From contig DNHH01000018.1 of assembly GCA_003485955.1 (NCBI GenBank), positions 8,707 to 14,559 on the forward strand: 5,853 nucleotides of DNA. The letters are read 5' to 3'. Within the stretch, counting starts at the first letter, position 1; every line of letters begins with the position of its first letter. This document shows, one piece after another, positions 5,475 through 5,853 of the stretch. Under the pieces are notes generated by a model that saw only the letters and a program-made list of their open reading frames with translations, did not search any database and was not told the DNA's origin. Source of the DNA: Opitutia bacterium (lineage in GTDB: Bacteria > Verrucomicrobiota > Verrucomicrobiia > Opitutales > UBA953). The position numbers were made by a program, and so were the translations under genes.

Positions 5475-5569
5475 GTAAAGCCTTGCGGGCTAAAGGATAG
5501 AATTACGCCAGGCGCAGGGGAAGGGCGAACGGACCTATCCTTAGCTTTGCGACTAAGCCCTTGGCTTAC
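5475..5569. repeat. Element C: inverted repeat between carA and queD, overlapping the carA stop
   Basis: GCTAAAGGATAG (5489-5500) pairs with CTATCCTTAGC (5535-5545) in 11 base pairs with one bulged A. Further out, GTAAAGCC (5475-5482) pairs with GGCTTAC (5563-5569), again 7 pairs with one bulged A; this outer arm contains the carA TAA stop (5566-5568). A smaller hairpin, CTTAG (5540-5544) with CTAAG (5553-5557), is nested in the right arm. The arms use the same CTAAAG/CTTTAG vocabulary as elements A and B but are more diverged. Lying between two genes of the same strand, it could terminate or attenuate carA transcription before queD, or be a processing or stability structure. Function is inferred only from position and symmetry. 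Confidence 0.6.
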
Positions 5570-5853
5570 TTCTTCGCCTTCGCGTGCTTTTCAACGATGT
5601 CGTAGAAGGCTGCAAAAAGTTTATCAGCGTCGTTCGGACCAGGTCCAGCTTCCGGATGATACTGTACGGAGAACACTGGTTTATCTTTTAAGCGTAAGCC
5701 AGCCACGGTGTTGTCGTTTAAGTTTAGCTCGGTGACGATGGCACCGCACTTTGCGAGTTCTTCGGGCTTTGATGCGAAGCCGTGATTTTGCGCAGTGATG
5801 GAAACAGTATCCGTCTCGCTATTCTTTACCGGTTGATTGCCGCCGCGATGACC
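5566..5853 (-). CDS. carA: carbamoyl-phosphate synthase small subunit (CarA), C-terminal part
   Basis: The last 95 codons and the TAA stop of carA are present; the 5' part lies beyond the right edge. CarA is the glutaminase subunit of carbamoyl-phosphate synthase, feeding ammonia to CarB for pyrimidine and arginine synthesis. The fragment is the end of the class I glutamine amidotransferase domain. It begins GHRGGNQPV (usually GHHGxNHPV) and contains AQNHGFA (residues 21-27 of the fragment), ELNLNDNTVAGLR (42-54) and SVQYHPEAGPGP (62-73). The last of these carries the catalytic-triad His66 and Glu68. It ends in a lysine-rich tail, AKAKK. The catalytic Cys is outside the window. The gene lies upstream of queD on the same strand, with element C over its stop codon. 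Identification is secure despite truncation. Confidence 0.93.
   Translation of the reverse strand, partial: GHRGGNQPVKNSETDTVSITAQNHGFASKPEELAKCGAIVTELNLNDNTVAGLRLKDKPVFSVQYHPEAGPGPNDADKLFAAFYDIVEKHAKAKK

Noticed and set aside
5459..5565. A preQ1-type riboswitch upstream of queD
   Set aside because: The spacer is accounted for by the element C inverted repeat. I could not recognise the small preQ1 aptamer stem with its A-rich tail, though I could not run a covariance model.

Overview
The window is an ordinary-looking stretch of bacterial chromosome carrying housekeeping genes at moderate GC content. It resembles Verrucomicrobiota, possibly Opitutae-like. This assignment rests on remembered family resemblance: the C-terminal tail on the left edge looks like the heme-binding/cytochrome proteins common in the PVC group, and QueD and QueE look like the variants I associate with that group. 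It is a moderate-confidence inference. No start codon in the window has a convincing Shine-Dalgarno sequence in front of it.

Left part (1-1131): the last 19 codons of a plus-strand gene, probably a c-type-cytochrome-like protein, then fabD (malonyl-CoA:ACP transacylase, fatty acid synthesis). fabD converges on purH (minus strand), which catalyses the last two steps of de novo IMP synthesis. Between their ends is an inverted repeat built of degenerate heptamers (element A).

Middle (2674-4345): a 128-nt divergent spacer separates purH from a plus-strand ADP-ribosylglycohydrolase (DraG/ARH family). This is followed by queC (7-cyano-7-deazaguanine synthase). A second heptamer inverted repeat (element B) starts inside the stop codon of the glycohydrolase gene and ends 13 nt before the probable GTG start of queC.

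Right part (4346-5853): queC converges, with a 10-nt gap, on a minus-strand queD-queE pair whose stop and start codons overlap. Together queD, queE and queC encode the three steps from 7,8-dihydroneopterin triphosphate to preQ0, the precursor of queuosine and other 7-deazaguanines. Upstream of queD, on the same strand, is the 3' end of carA (carbamoyl-phosphate synthase small chain). A third inverted repeat (element C) fills the carA-queD gap and overlaps the carA stop codon.

The most notable non-coding signal is this family of three 3'-end inverted repeats, made from TTTAGTC/CTTCGTC-like heptamers. A related heptamer pair also lies inside queD. The elements may be terminators or mRNA 3'-end structures, or copies of a dispersed intergenic repeat. 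No transposase, CRISPR array, tRNA or rRNA was seen.
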